NCBI GenBank assembly: GCA_963834365.1
Contig: CAWIBS010000022.1
Location: 1 to 64,000 of the forward strand
Length of the DNA stretch: 64,000 bases
DNA from: CAWJAP01 sp963834365
Lineage (GTDB): Bacteria > Acidobacteriota > Vicinamibacteria > Vicinamibacterales > Vicinamibacteraceae
Direction: 5' to 3'
The notes beneath the pieces were generated by a model, which was not told the origin of the DNA, did no database searches, and worked only from the letters and a program-made list of their open reading frames with translations. Of the stretch, positions 1 through 8,455 are shown piece by piece. Every line of letters begins with the position of its first letter. Within the stretch, counting starts at the first letter, position 1. The position numbers were made by a program, and so were the translations under genes.

Positions 1-1077
1 TGCACATCAGGTGATGTCGACCACGCGACGCATCCGTTCGGGCTCGCCGTTCCGTTTGGCATCGTGTCGACGACAGGTGTCGCCGGGCTGACGTTGGGCG
101 GCGGCATGGGGTATCTCTCGCGCCAGCATGGCCTGACGATCGACAACCTGCTGGAGGCGGACGTCGTGCTGGCCGATGGACGGCTCGTGACGGCCAGTGC
201 CGAACGTCACCCCGATCTCTTCTGGGCGCTTCGTGGCGGCGGCGGTAACTTCGGCGTCGTCACGAGCTTCCTGTTCCAGGCGCATCCCGTGAGCGCGGTT
301 TACGCGGGCCCGGTGTTCTGGGAGGCCGCGCACGCGAAAGCCGTGATGCGCGCCTATCGCGACTTTCTGCCAAACGCGCCAGAGGAGCTCGGCGCGTTCG
401 TTGGGCTCAAGACCGTGCCGTCACGCGATCCCTTCCCGAAGGAGCACTGGGGGTCACGCGCGTGTGCTGTGATCTCCAGCTACAACGGCTCATCCGCGGA
501 CGGTGAGCGCGCGATCGCGCCGCTGCTCGAGAGCTTGCCCCCACCCAGCTTCAACTGGATGTCCGTGATGCCGTATCCGGCGATGCAATCGCTATTCGAT
601 CCACTCCTGCCCAAGGGCCTGCAGTGGTACTGGAAGGCGGACTTCGTCCGCTCGCTACCGGATGACGCGATCGACGTGCACATCGCCCACGCCGGCAAGG
701 CGCCGAGCGAGCTGTCGCTCATGCATCTCTATCCGATCGACGGCGCGGTCCGACGCGTCGCCCCGAACGCCACGGCCTGGAGCGCGCGTGATGCCACCTG
801 GTCGATGGTCATCGCCGCGATCGATGCCGAACCCGCTCGCGCCGAGGCCCTGAAACGTTGGGCCCAAGCGTATTGGCAGGCGGTCCATCCGTTCAACCTC
901 GGTGGCGCGTACGTCAACTTCATGATGGACGAAGGGCCCGGCCGCATCGAAGCGAGCTACGGTGGCAACTACGGCCGGCTTGCACAGGTCAAAGCCGAGT
1001 ACGACGCGGCAAATCTGTTTCGCGTGAACCAGAACATCCAGCCGGCAGTGACCGCCGCGGGTGGGGGGCGGCGATGA
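1..1077 (+). CDS. FAD-linked oxidase with BBE domain, 5'-truncated by window edge
   Basis: C-terminal part (about 358 residues) of a berberine-bridge/6-hydroxynicotine-oxidase-type flavoprotein. The frame is open from base 1, and the first codons already read into the FAD-binding domain (HPFGLAVPFGIVSTTGVAG, then LTLGGGMGYLSR), so the true start lies upstream of the window. The C-terminus has the BBE signature (GGAYVNFM, then YGGNYGRLAQVKAEYDAANL and FRVNQNIQP). Family members oxidise alcohols, amines or carbohydrates with O2 using bicovalently bound FAD; the substrate cannot be read here, and the His/Cys attachment sites are mostly upstream. The stop overlaps the next start (ATGA at 1074-1077), so it is translationally coupled to the haloperoxidase-like gene. 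Confidence 0.88.
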   Translation, partial: CTSGDVDHATHPFGLAVPFGIVSTTGVAGLTLGGGMGYLSRQHGLTIDNLLEADVVLADGRLVTASAERHPDLFWALRGGGGNFGVVTSFLFQAHPVSAVYAGPVFWEAAHAKAVMRAYRDFLPNAPEELGAFVGLKTVPSRDPFPKEHWGSRACAVISSYNGSSADGERAIAPLLESLPPPSFNWMSVMPYPAMQSLFDPLLPKGLQWYWKADFVRSLPDDAIDVHIAHAGKAPSELSLMHLYPIDGAVRRVAPNATAWSARDATWSMVIAAIDAEPARAEALKRWAQAYWQAVHPFNLGGAYVNFMMDEGPGRIEASYGGNYGRLAQVKAEYDAANLFRVNQNIQPAVTAAGGGRR

Positions 1078-2579
1078 TCCGCGCCGCCGGTTCCCGCCTT
1101 GCGGTCAGCCTGGCATTTGCAGTCGTGACGTACGGGTCGCCCCTCGCGGCCGCGTCCTCCGCTGAAGCCGAAGCAAGCGCCCGTCTCCGACACGACGAGA
1201 ACGTCGTGCTGCTGTGGAACAGCGTGGCGCTCGACGCGGTCCGCCGCTCGACGCTCGGTCCGCCGATGGTCGCTCGCGCGCTGGCCATCGTGCACACCTG
1301 CATGTATGACGCGTGGGCTGCGTACGACGACAGGGCAGTGGCCGCGCCGCCCAGTGCAACGGTTCGGCAGCCGCGGCACGAGCGGACCGCGCGCAACAAG
1401 CGCGAAGCCGTAAGCGTCGCGGCTCACCGCGCGATCGTCGATCTCTTTCCACAACAGCAGACGTTGGCCGTGGAGCTCATGGTTCGACTCGGCTTCGATC
1501 CAATGGTTGCGGCCAACGACTCCGCAGGCCCTGCCGGGGTGGGGAATGCCGCGTGCACAGCTGTTCTCGCATTCCGACACGCGGACGGAGCGAATCAGCT
1601 CGGTGACCTGGCAGAGGGGGCGTACGCCGACTATACGGGCTATTTTCCGGTGAACTCACCCAGCCAGATCACCGATCCCAATCGTTGGCAGCCGCTGACG
1701 TTCTCGGACGGTCGCACACCGTCGTTTCTGGCGCCACACTGGGGCCTGATCACGCCATTTGCCCTTGCGGCTGGGGATGCGCTGCGGCCGGCACCGCCCG
1801 CGCTCTATCCAGAGCCGGAGTACGTCCGTCAGGCGGCGGAACTCCTCCAGATCAGCGCGACGCTCACCGATCGTCAGAAGGTCATCGCGGAGTACTGGGC
1901 CGACGGCCCCGCGTCGGAGCTCCCGCCTGGTCATTGGAACCTGTTTGCGCAGTTCGTCTCGCAGAGAGATCGGCACTCGTTGGACGAGTCCGTCAGGCTG
2001 TTCTTTCTGCTCAACAACGCGCTCTTCGACGCGAGCATTGCGATTTGGGAGTGCAAGCGCTTCTACGACTACGTCCGGCCGATCACGGCTGTGCGCTATC
2101 TGTTCTCGGGACAGACGATGGCCGCCTGGGGTGGACCCTTTCAGGGCACGAGAGCGATCGACGGCAAGGACTGGCTCCCGTATCAACCCGGCACATTCCT
2201 GACGCCGCCCTTCGCTGAGTATCCGTCGGGACACAGCGGATTCAGCGCTGCCGCCGCGGAGATATTGACGCGCTTCACCGGCAGCGACGCATTCGGCGGG
2301 TGGGTCGTGCTCGAGCGCGGCTCCTCGCGCGTCGAACCTGGTCTGACACCTCGCCGTCGGGTCCAGCTGGTCTGGCCCACGTTTTCGGCTGCCGCGGATC
2401 AGGCCGGACGTTCCCGACGGTATGGCGGCATTCACTTCAGGGACGGAGACATCGTCGGACGGACGATGGGACGCCGTGTCGCGGCGTTGGTCTGGGACAA
2501 GGCGCACGCGCTGTTCCACGGTCGTGCCCACACCGCACCGACGCTCACATTGTCGGCATCAACAGGAGGATCGCAGTGA
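1074..2579 (+). CDS. PAP2-superfamily vanadium-dependent haloperoxidase-like protein, exported
   Basis: 501 residues from the ATG overlapping the upstream stop; the open frame extends further 5' but the coupled ATG is followed directly by a signal peptide (residues 1-30, ending near LAAASSAEA). The vanadate/phosphate pocket of the PAP2/haloperoxidase fold is visible: KRFYDYVRP (about 328-336), EYPSGHS (382-388) and RSRRYGGIHFRDGD (446-459). This is the layout of the bacterial vanadium haloperoxidase group, which uses H2O2 to oxidise halides; phosphatase activity cannot be excluded from sequence. Its 3' end overlaps the next start (GTGA at 2576-2579). The partners, a BBE flavin oxidase that could yield H2O2 and a small barrel-like protein, suggest an exported oxidative module (inference). 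Confidence 0.85.
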   Translation: MIRAAGSRLAVSLAFAVVTYGSPLAAASSAEAEASARLRHDENVVLLWNSVALDAVRRSTLGPPMVARALAIVHTCMYDAWAAYDDRAVAAPPSATVRQPRHERTARNKREAVSVAAHRAIVDLFPQQQTLAVELMVRLGFDPMVAANDSAGPAGVGNAACTAVLAFRHADGANQLGDLAEGAYADYTGYFPVNSPSQITDPNRWQPLTFSDGRTPSFLAPHWGLITPFALAAGDALRPAPPALYPEPEYVRQAAELLQISATLTDRQKVIAEYWADGPASELPPGHWNLFAQFVSQRDRHSLDESVRLFFLLNNALFDASIAIWECKRFYDYVRPITAVRYLFSGQTMAAWGGPFQGTRAIDGKDWLPYQPGTFLTPPFAEYPSGHSGFSAAAAEILTRFTGSDAFGGWVVLERGSSRVEPGLTPRRRVQLVWPTFSAAADQAGRSRRYGGIHFRDGDIVGRTMGRRVAALVWDKAHALFHGRAHTAPTLTLSASTGGSQ

Positions 2580-3193
2580 CGAAGCATGTTCTCAACCGTC
2601 GTCAATGGCTCACGCAGAGCGGTGTCGCCGCCGGGCTCGGCGCGCTCTGGTCGGCTCGTCCGAGCGCGGCGCACGCCGGCCAGGACGAGTTCCGAGGGTC
2701 CGATCACATCATCGACGTGGCGTGCATGGGCCAGACGTTCAGGCCTTTCTTCCCCGAAGGTTCGACACCGCCGCCGGATCTGGGTGGCACCGATTCCCGT
2801 GGCGGCAGCTTCTTCGTCGAGGGTCTGATGTACCGCGCCGGTACCATCGAGGAGGGCACGAATATCGATCCCTTCGGCGCGCAGGCGATCGGCCAGTGGT
2901 TCTGCCGTGGTTGGTTCATGGCCCATCTCGACCGCCCGTTTCCGCATGTCATCACCACTCAGGAATACCTCTTCGGCCTCATCACCCCCGAGCACCTGTC
3001 ACCAACAGATACGCTCGTGTCCTCGGGTGTGGAGGGGGGAATCAATCTGGCGCATCGCGCGGTGATCGGCGGCAGCGGCCGCTTTCGTCGGGCGCGCGGA
3101 GACCTACGGCAGTTGACGATCGGAACGAACACGACGGAGCTGGTGCCAGGCGTTATGGCCGCGCCCAATTTCAGGTTCTTCTTTCGGCTCTAA
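2576..3193 (+). CDS. Tat-exported small protein, allene-oxide-cyclase/dirigent-like barrel
   Basis: 205 residues. I chose the GTG at 2576 because it overlaps the upstream TGA, has AGGAGGA 7 bases upstream, and gives a twin-arginine-type N-terminus (NRRQWLTQSGVAAGLGAL, then an Ala-rich cleavage region near ARPSAAHA). The mature part contains GGSGRFRRARGDLRQLTIG near the C-terminus, reminiscent of the AOC/dirigent barrel motif GGtGrFagArG, and ends in FFFRL. Such barrels bind hydrophobic radicals or fatty-acid-derived intermediates in plants; the bacterial role is unknown. Translational coupling to the haloperoxidase-like gene suggests it binds a substrate or product of that enzyme. Family assignment rests on the short motif only. 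Confidence 0.7.
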   Translation: MTKHVLNRRQWLTQSGVAAGLGALWSARPSAAHAGQDEFRGSDHIIDVACMGQTFRPFFPEGSTPPPDLGGTDSRGGSFFVEGLMYRAGTIEEGTNIDPFGAQAIGQWFCRGWFMAHLDRPFPHVITTQEYLFGLITPEHLSPTDTLVSSGVEGGINLAHRAVIGGSGRFRRARGDLRQLTIGTNTTELVPGVMAAPNFRFFFRL

Positions 3194-3358
3194 CTCTCAA
3201 GAACCCATGTTGCACTCGAATCGTTCACGACTGATCAGCACGCAAAGGTGATGCTTTTCAGGAACCAGGCAGCCGTACACATCCAGCTCGGTCTCGCTGT
3301 CTTTGCTTCGGTAGTGTTGCGGCCCGCGGCGTCGATGCCCTGAGTGCCAGATTGGCTC

Positions 3359-3752
3359 GGGGCAGCGCTTGCTGGTGTTGCGCGGCCGCGTCAACCAGCG
3401 TCTCGATGCCCGTCGTGGTGTCCCCTTCGTCGGCGTCCTGTACGGTCACACCGACGATTGCCCCAGTCTCGAGGGCGACGGCATGCTCGGCCTTGTGCGC
3501 CAGGTGCGTCCGGCCGTCCTTCATCTTGGTGATCTTCGCGTCGGGATCGTGCGGATGCGTCCAGTCGTCGTTCGAGCCCTTCTTCTTGCGCTTCCGGTCC
3601 AGACGCGCCAAGTCGGCCCGCGTCGGCGTCTCGATGCCTGATGCCTGCGCGAGCTTCGTCAAGAAGTCCTGATAGCTTTCGCCCGTGCCCCGCCGCACGA
3701 TGCTGCGCAGGGCCGCATTCGCTTCCAATGCCGTTGCGTCAATGCCGACGTC
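3359..3752 (-). pseudogene. IS1182-family transposase, internal fragment
   Basis: About 130 residues from the middle of an IS1182-type DDE transposase: GIDATALEANAALRSIVRR, GETPTRADLARLDRK-like linker (seen as GIETPTRADLARLDRKRKKK), DPDAKITKMKDGRTHLAHKA and GVTVQDADEGDTTTGIETL. The N-terminal DUF772-like region and the C-terminal catalytic part are absent, and similarity stops abruptly on both sides, so it cannot transpose. It lies beside a truncated SnoaL-like gene on the opposite strand, possibly the gene it interrupted. Confidence 0.8.
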
Positions 3753-3811
3753 TTGCCTTGGACCAAGCCGGCGTCCGCCAGCTGCTGCAGAATCCACGTG
3801 AAGACCGCTTG

Positions 3812-4075
3812 ATGCGTTTCAAGGCCATCGTCGAGTACTTCCGCAACCTGTTTTCGCAGAGCAAGTTCAAATTTACCTTCACCTCATCCCATATCCACGT
3901 TGCGGGCGACACCGCGTTGGAACGCGTTACGTACACAGCCACAATCTGGCCAGGCGACGATGGCCCGCCAATCGAAGACTTGGGCAAAGGCCTACACGTA
4001 TATCGGCGTCAGCCAAACGGATCGTGGAAGCTCACGTCCGATATCTGGAACAGCGATCAGCCTGTGGTGTCTTGA
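3812..4075 (+). pseudogene. SnoaL/NTF2-like protein, 3' fragment
   Basis: About 87 residues of an NTF2-like (SnoaL/DUF4440) fold: IVEYFRNLFSQSKFKFTF, HIHVAGDTALERVTYTATI and a C-terminal GSWKLTSDIWNSDQ. The usual N-terminal third is missing, the 5' side directly abuts the IS1182 fragment on the other strand, and no ribosome-binding site precedes the first ATG at 3812. Full family members are about 130-150 residues, so I read this as the surviving 3' part of a gene cut by the insertion. Confidence 0.6.
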
Positions 4076-4207
4076 ACGATCACCGCATGTCATACCGCAC
4101 CGCGGGGACTCGTGTCACCACGATGGTATGGACTCCTCCCGGTTCCGATGCGCGATGATGGCGCGCATCAGCTGATTCCCGTCAGCAGCAACCAGGAGGA
4201 GACCGAG

Positions 4208-4270
4208 ATGGATGCTACGACAGTGGCCGTCGACCTGGCAAAGACCGTCTTCGAGCTCGCGATCGCATCG
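4208..4270 (+). mobile_element. IS110-family transposase, 5' remnant
   Basis: A good Shine-Dalgarno (AGGAGGAG at 4194-4201) precedes ATG 4208, which begins MDATTVAVDLAKTVFELAIA, the canonical RuvC-like start of IS110 transposases (first catalytic Asp in VDLAK). Similarity ends after about 21 residues and the frame continues as unrelated sequence to 4363. Only the 5' edge of an IS110 copy remains. Confidence 0.65.
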
Positions 4271-4521
4271 TTGGTCCGGCTGCAGCCGGACGCGACGCCT
4301 TCAGTCGTGAAAACAGAGTACGTTGCTCGCCGCCGGGCAACGATGACCATGCTCTTCCTGTGACTGTCGGCCGCCGCACGAGGCGCAGCCTCACACCCCG
4401 CGATCGACCCGCCTCAACCATCCGGTCGATCGTCGATCTCATCGCGAGTCACAAAGTTGGCATCCTTCCAGAGGGGCTCGGAACGGGTCCGGCTCGGCTC
4501 ACGGGCCGAGCCGTCACCGAC

Positions 4522-5066
4522 TCAGCCTGCGACATCCACGAGGTGCCCGTTGACCACCACGACGAACACGCTGCCAGTGTCCGTGGGATAGACAGTGGTT
4601 GAAGGCTTCGATGGTCCATCCCGCCGGGACGTACACTCGCATGAGCTCGTGACCGCTGTAATCGTCGAGGCTGAAGCTCGGCAACGGGATGGAGCGTTGT
4701 AATGTGACGGGCAGGCTGGTAGAAGCGTTCCTCAGTACGTTCCGGATTCTGCGCCAGCACCCCGACTACCCGCCGATCGGCGTCGGTGGTGCCGAGACTC
4801 CCATTGACGTCTTCGATTACGAGGACCTTGCCGGCGGGGACGGTATACAGCTCGCTGTTGATCGCACAGAAATCGATCATCTCGAGGTTGACCAGGTCGG
4901 CAACCGCGGGAACCGTGCGGACGGGAACGGAATTCGCGGTGGTGTTGCGGATGACGACCGGCGCACCGGTGTTGACTGGTGGAGTGGCCTGGACGAAGGT
5001 GCCCATCGCCGGGGCGATCGCTACCGTCGTGACGCCGATGCTCAGGGCCAGGAGAACGCGTCGCAT
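4522..5066 (-). CDS. Exported protein of unknown family, frameshifted
   Basis: Not a family I recognise. Start ATG 5066 has GGAGG 6 bases upstream and opens a signal peptide (MRRVLLALSIGVTTVAIAPA, cleavage near FVQA). The mature part reads GAPVVIRNTTANSVPVRTV, FCAINSELYTVPAGKVLVIE and then shifts frame twice: near 4710 into LPVTLQRSIPLPSF and YSGHELMRVYVPAGWTIEAF, and near 4585 into VYPTDTGSVFVVVVNGHLVD, ending at the TGA at 4522. Removing single bases joins the pieces into about 180 residues, all in secreted beta-rich style. The very next gene on the same strand (5137-5302) is another small exported protein, so the two probably form a unit. Confidence 0.55.
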
Positions 5067-5136
5067 CGTGAGCCTCCATGTGTGATTGACAAACGAAGAC
5101 ACTAGCTAACTAATTTCACATTCGTCGCGGTCACGA

Positions 5137-5302
5137 CTAGCTCGTGCCGCCCACCATGATGATGTACGTGAACTGTTGTTGCGGTTGCTCGATGAACAGG
5201 CACCAGTTCTCAGTGGCGTGGGTGGCGATAACTGGGAAGGGTCAGGCTCAACACTCCCACCACAATCAGACCACCGAACGAACTGGCTCGCGAGATTGTC
5301 AT
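5137..5302 (-). CDS. Small exported protein, about 54 residues, one frameshift
   Basis: ATG 5302 follows GGAGGTGG and opens a signal peptide (MTISRASSFGGLIVVGVLSL). Deleting one A near 5229 joins it to VIATHATENWCLFIEQPQQQ and FTYIIMVGGTS, ending at TAG 5137. Without the correction the first frame stops at RHPRH. The restored protein is short, exported and has one Cys. It lies 70 bases upstream of the other exported gene on the same strand. No function can be assigned. Confidence 0.45.
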
Positions 5303-5435
5303 GTTCCACCTCCATCGAACACCGGGGTCGCAACGAGCGCGACACTTGTACCCGCAATGAGCCGACGTGATATCCGCATGTGTTCCTCTAAATGCGGCGC
5401 GGGGCCGGCCACTAGATCCCGAAACGCCCTGACGT

Positions 5436-6722
5436 CTACAAGGACGCCAGGAACGCGAGGACCCTCGCCTTGTCCGCAGAGCTCAACGCGTTGAAGCTCG
5501 CCCGCGCCGACGCCCCCTGGCTGCCGTGGCGGGCGATGGCGTCCTCGATGCTGAAGCTCAGGTTGTCGTGCATGAACCGTCCGCGCGCCCGGAGCCCCCA
5601 GAGCGGCGCGGTCCTGACGCGGTTTCGCGACGCGCCGCCGCCGTTCTGCACGATGCCGTCACCGGTGCCGAGGTTGTGCAGCAGGAAGTCGCCCAGCGGG
5701 TGAATGATCTTGTTGCCGAGCGTGTTCGACACCCGGGCCGCGCCGCCATTGATCAGGGTCCCCGGAGGCGCCGTGACGATCGACCGCGTGTGGCACACAG
5801 CGCAGCCGATGGCGTTGAAGAGGCTACTGCCGGCCTGGGCGGCCCTCGTCGTGAGCAAGACCGGGTCGACCGGCGGCGCCAGCGTTGCGCGCATGAACAG
5901 CGCGAACAGCGCGACGTCCACGCCGTCGTCGTCCACGCCCGGAGGGGCGTCGGGAGGCTCGGCCACCCGCTGACCGTTGGACGTGTTCTCGTCGGGCTGG
6001 AGGGGGCTGGTAATGCCCATGCTGTTGACGTAAGCGTCGGCCGAGAAGGACAGCAGACTGCCGTGCTGGCCCTTGTGGCCGAAGCGGCCGATGCGGGTGG
6101 TCCCCGGCTGCTCGAGGACGGGCACGTTGATGATGAGCCCGCGCTGGGCCGCTGGCTGGGCGTTGGCGATGTTCTGGAGGGTAGTATTGGCGAGCGCCTC
6201 GACAAACCCGTCGCCCAGCACGCTGATGGTGCTCCGGAGCGCGATCACATTCGTGTGGGCAGGATCCACGCGCTCCATCTCGTGGGGACGGAACGACCGG
6301 TCCTGGATGAGGGAGCCTCCCGGATGGTCGGTGAAGATCGGCGAGTTGAAGAACCCGGCGCGCCTCTCGGTGATCTGGCTGGTGGCGCCGAGGACCGGGT
6401 TCGCAATGTGGCACTCGGCGCAGGCGTTGCCGTTGAAGATCGGACCCAGCCCGGCGGCCGTGTCCTTGGGACCCGTGAACGCCTCCACCGCGGTCTCGAA
6501 GTTGCACTCGCCTTCAGGAATGCGCGGCGAGTCGGGCGTCTCATCCGCCAGCGCCGCCTGGTTCGCGCAAAACTCCTCCGCGAACCCGTTGTCTTCGACT
6601 CGGAATCCCGTAGGAGCTTCGGTGGGTCCGCCCTGCGTCTGTGCCGCCTGGTCGAGCCCCAACACGACCAGGACGGCTCCGATCGCGACGAGCCAGGCGC
6701 GCTTCGGGATAGATGTCTTCAT
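5436..6722 (-). CDS. Di-haem oxidoreductase (DUF1111/DHOR, MauG-like), periplasmic
   Basis: 428 residues with a signal anchor or signal peptide (residues 8-28). It has two c-type haem sites, CAECH at 101-105 and CAVCH at 307-311, and ends with FNALSSADKARVLAFLASL, the usual tail of 'thiol oxidoreductase'/DHOR proteins. GRFGHKGQHGSLLSFSADAY and APLWGLRARGRFMHD are conserved blocks of this group. Related di-haem enzymes (cytochrome c peroxidase, MauG) reduce peroxide or oxidise protein residues; a peroxidase-like role is inference. It is a full-length, uninterrupted frame in a region otherwise full of broken genes. Confidence 0.88.
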   Translation of the reverse strand: MKTSIPKRAWLVAIGAVLVVLGLDQAAQTQGGPTEAPTGFRVEDNGFAEEFCANQAALADETPDSPRIPEGECNFETAVEAFTGPKDTAAGLGPIFNGNACAECHIANPVLGATSQITERRAGFFNSPIFTDHPGGSLIQDRSFRPHEMERVDPAHTNVIALRSTISVLGDGFVEALANTTLQNIANAQPAAQRGLIINVPVLEQPGTTRIGRFGHKGQHGSLLSFSADAYVNSMGITSPLQPDENTSNGQRVAEPPDAPPGVDDDGVDVALFALFMRATLAPPVDPVLLTTRAAQAGSSLFNAIGCAVCHTRSIVTAPPGTLINGGAARVSNTLGNKIIHPLGDFLLHNLGTGDGIVQNGGGASRNRVRTAPLWGLRARGRFMHDNLSFSIEDAIARHGSQGASARASFNALSSADKARVLAFLASL

Positions 6723-6756
6723 GACGACTTCCTTTCAGTGGAGAACGGAGCAGGCT

Positions 6757-6990
6757 TCACTGCGCCAGGAAGCCGTAGGTCGTTCCGCCGACAGCCGGGC
6801 CGAAATGCGCTGAACCGACGATTGTCGCCGCGGGAATTGATTCCCCACGCAATCGTGGGAGTCGCGCCGGCGACGTCGATCAACACGAAGACGCCACCGT
6901 CCAGCAGGAAGCCTTGAGTGCGGTCTGCGATCACCGGACCAAATCCGACCGGAGCCATGCCCTCTACAGCCTGTCCGTTCCACGCGTCGA
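6757..6990 (-). pseudogene. HAF-repeat exported protein, C-terminal remnant
   Basis: The minus strand reads GFLLDGGVFVLIDVAGATPT and IAWGINSRGD, the repeat unit of HAF-repeat extracellular proteins (usually many copies). Removing one base near 6815 continues into IVGSAHFGPAVGGTTYGFLA and a stop at 6757. Only about one and a half repeats survive, the 5' side is unrelated, and there is no signal peptide. It ends 35 bases upstream of the DHOR start. Confidence 0.6.
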
Positions 6991-7129
6991 TGACTGTACG
7001 CCGCGAGAAATACGGCGTCACTCCCCTATTTAGGTAGGTATGTTGGCAAGACCTCGTCGACGTGCACGGGTTCCGCGCACGGTATGCCAGTGTCCGCGGT
7101 TTATCGTGAAGCTCCGCGGGCACACCGTG

Positions 7130-7438
7130 CCCGAATCGCGGGTCGTGATCACCACGGCATCGAAGCCGGGTAACGCCGGTGGAGGGAAGGAGCCCTGGTT
7201 CGGGGCGCGTCCGAACGAGCCGACCGTCGCGTCGGAGCGCGGACATCGCCGCCTGATCCTCGGCGCGTGGGGCTGTGGGGCATTTGGACTGGACTCGGCG
7301 ATGATGGCTGGGATCTTCGCCGAAGCGCTGAAAGAGTTCGGCGGCGCGTTCAACGAGATCGCGTTTGCCATCACCGACTGGTCACCAGAACAGCGCTTCA
7401 TCGGGCCGTTCCAGCACGTCTTTGCCGCTGCCGAGTAG
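7130..7438 (+). pseudogene. TIGR02452-type PARG-like protein, C-terminal fragment
   Basis: The frame ending at TAG 7436 contains HRRLILGAWGCGAFGLDSAM and MAGIFAEALKEFGGAFNEIAF, the diagnostic GAWGCGaFgN loop and C-terminus of the microbial PARG/macrodomain-like TIGR02452 family, which removes ADP-ribose. The N-terminal two thirds, including the family's GG(G)-E-E catalytic loop, are missing or scrambled, and no plausible start is close. The stop is 10 bases before the next ATG with GGAGAG between, so the two genes were an operon. Confidence 0.65.
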
Positions 7439-7447
7439 GAGAGCCGG

Positions 7448-8455
7448 ATGCCCGCAGACTGGTTCGAAGACTTGATGGGGTTCAAGGAACTCCGCTACGA
7501 GGAGACTCGGGCGAACCTCGAGGTCGTGGGCTCCACGCTGCGTTCCAAGGTCAACAAGCGGCCCTACACAATCGGCACACTGGAGACGCCGTCGCTTGCG
7601 GAGCTTAGAGACCGGGCCGCCAGCATCGTGGGCTCGTTGGCCGGGACCCTCCGCGTCTCGAACGTCGTGGGTGACGTCGGGCGACTCCATCGCGATCCGG
7701 CCAACCGGCACGCGCTGTTCCAGGTCGCGTCGCAGTTCAACCTGCTGGAGATGACGGGGCCGGATGTCACGCCTGAACACGGTGTGACCAGATACGCCTT
7801 CGATCGGACCCAGGGGCCGGCGTGCGCGATCGCTGCTGGTGCCGCGACGATCTATCGAAACTACTTCGCACCCGTTGACGGCCATGTGGGTCAGACGCAG
7901 GACCGGCAGATCGACTGCCTGAGAGACCTCGGCGCAGCACTTCGCAATGAGGACAACTCGCTGTGGACCATGCGCAATGGCTACGCTCTGTGCACCGAGT
8001 CTGGTCTCGCGTCGATCGCGCGGACGCTCGATGCGATGAGCGTCGCCGAACAGGATTCGCTCCGTGACCGACTTCGCGTGGGGCTGCACTGGGACGTGGA
8101 AGTCACCGGCGGCATCGCGCCAGGCCTCCTCGTGTCACAGGTCTTCTGTTCGGCGCTCCCCGTGGCCTACACGCGCATCCCCAGCGCCCGATGGCGGGCC
8201 TTCGCGACGCTCGTGCTCGAAGCCGCCTACGAAGCGACCCTGTGGGCTGCCATCCTCAATACGCATCGAACCGCCTCGAACGTCGTCTACCTGACGCGCG
8301 TCGGCGGCGGCGCCTTCGGCAACGAGACGGCCTGGATCGACGGCGCCATTCGGCGCGCGTTGAAGATGGTCGCTGGTGTAGGGCTGGATGTGCGACTCGT
8401 GAGCTACGGTCAGCCGGACCGGGAGCTGCTGCGGCTGGTGGGGGAGTTCAGGTAG
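7448..8455 (+). CDS. Conserved protein of unknown function, macrodomain-like C-terminal motif
   Basis: 335 residues, uninterrupted, with GGAGAG at 7436-7443 before ATG 7448. Recognisable blocks are ASQFNLLEM, RYAFDRTQGPACAIAAGAAT, QTQDRQIDCLRDLG, LWTMRNGYAL, GLHWDVEV and, near the C-terminus, YLTRVGGGAFGNETAWIDGA. I know this only as an uncharacterised family found in bacteria and some eukaryotes. The GGGAFGN loop resembles the ADP-ribose-binding loop of PARG-like macrodomains, and the gene follows a TIGR02452 PARG-like fragment with 9 bases between stop and start, so ADP-ribose handling is a reasonable inference. There is no signal peptide or membrane segment, so it should be cytoplasmic. 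Confidence 0.75.
   Translation: MPADWFEDLMGFKELRYEETRANLEVVGSTLRSKVNKRPYTIGTLETPSLAELRDRAASIVGSLAGTLRVSNVVGDVGRLHRDPANRHALFQVASQFNLLEMTGPDVTPEHGVTRYAFDRTQGPACAIAAGAATIYRNYFAPVDGHVGQTQDRQIDCLRDLGAALRNEDNSLWTMRNGYALCTESGLASIARTLDAMSVAEQDSLRDRLRVGLHWDVEVTGGIAPGLLVSQVFCSALPVAYTRIPSARWRAFATLVLEAAYEATLWAAILNTHRTASNVVYLTRVGGGAFGNETAWIDGAIRRALKMVAGVGLDVRLVSYGQPDRELLRLVGEFR

Noticed and set aside
5526..6917. 463-residue plus-strand frame opposite the DHOR gene
   Set aside because: Antisense to a protein with two CxxCH motifs and a normal family length; no motif of its own.
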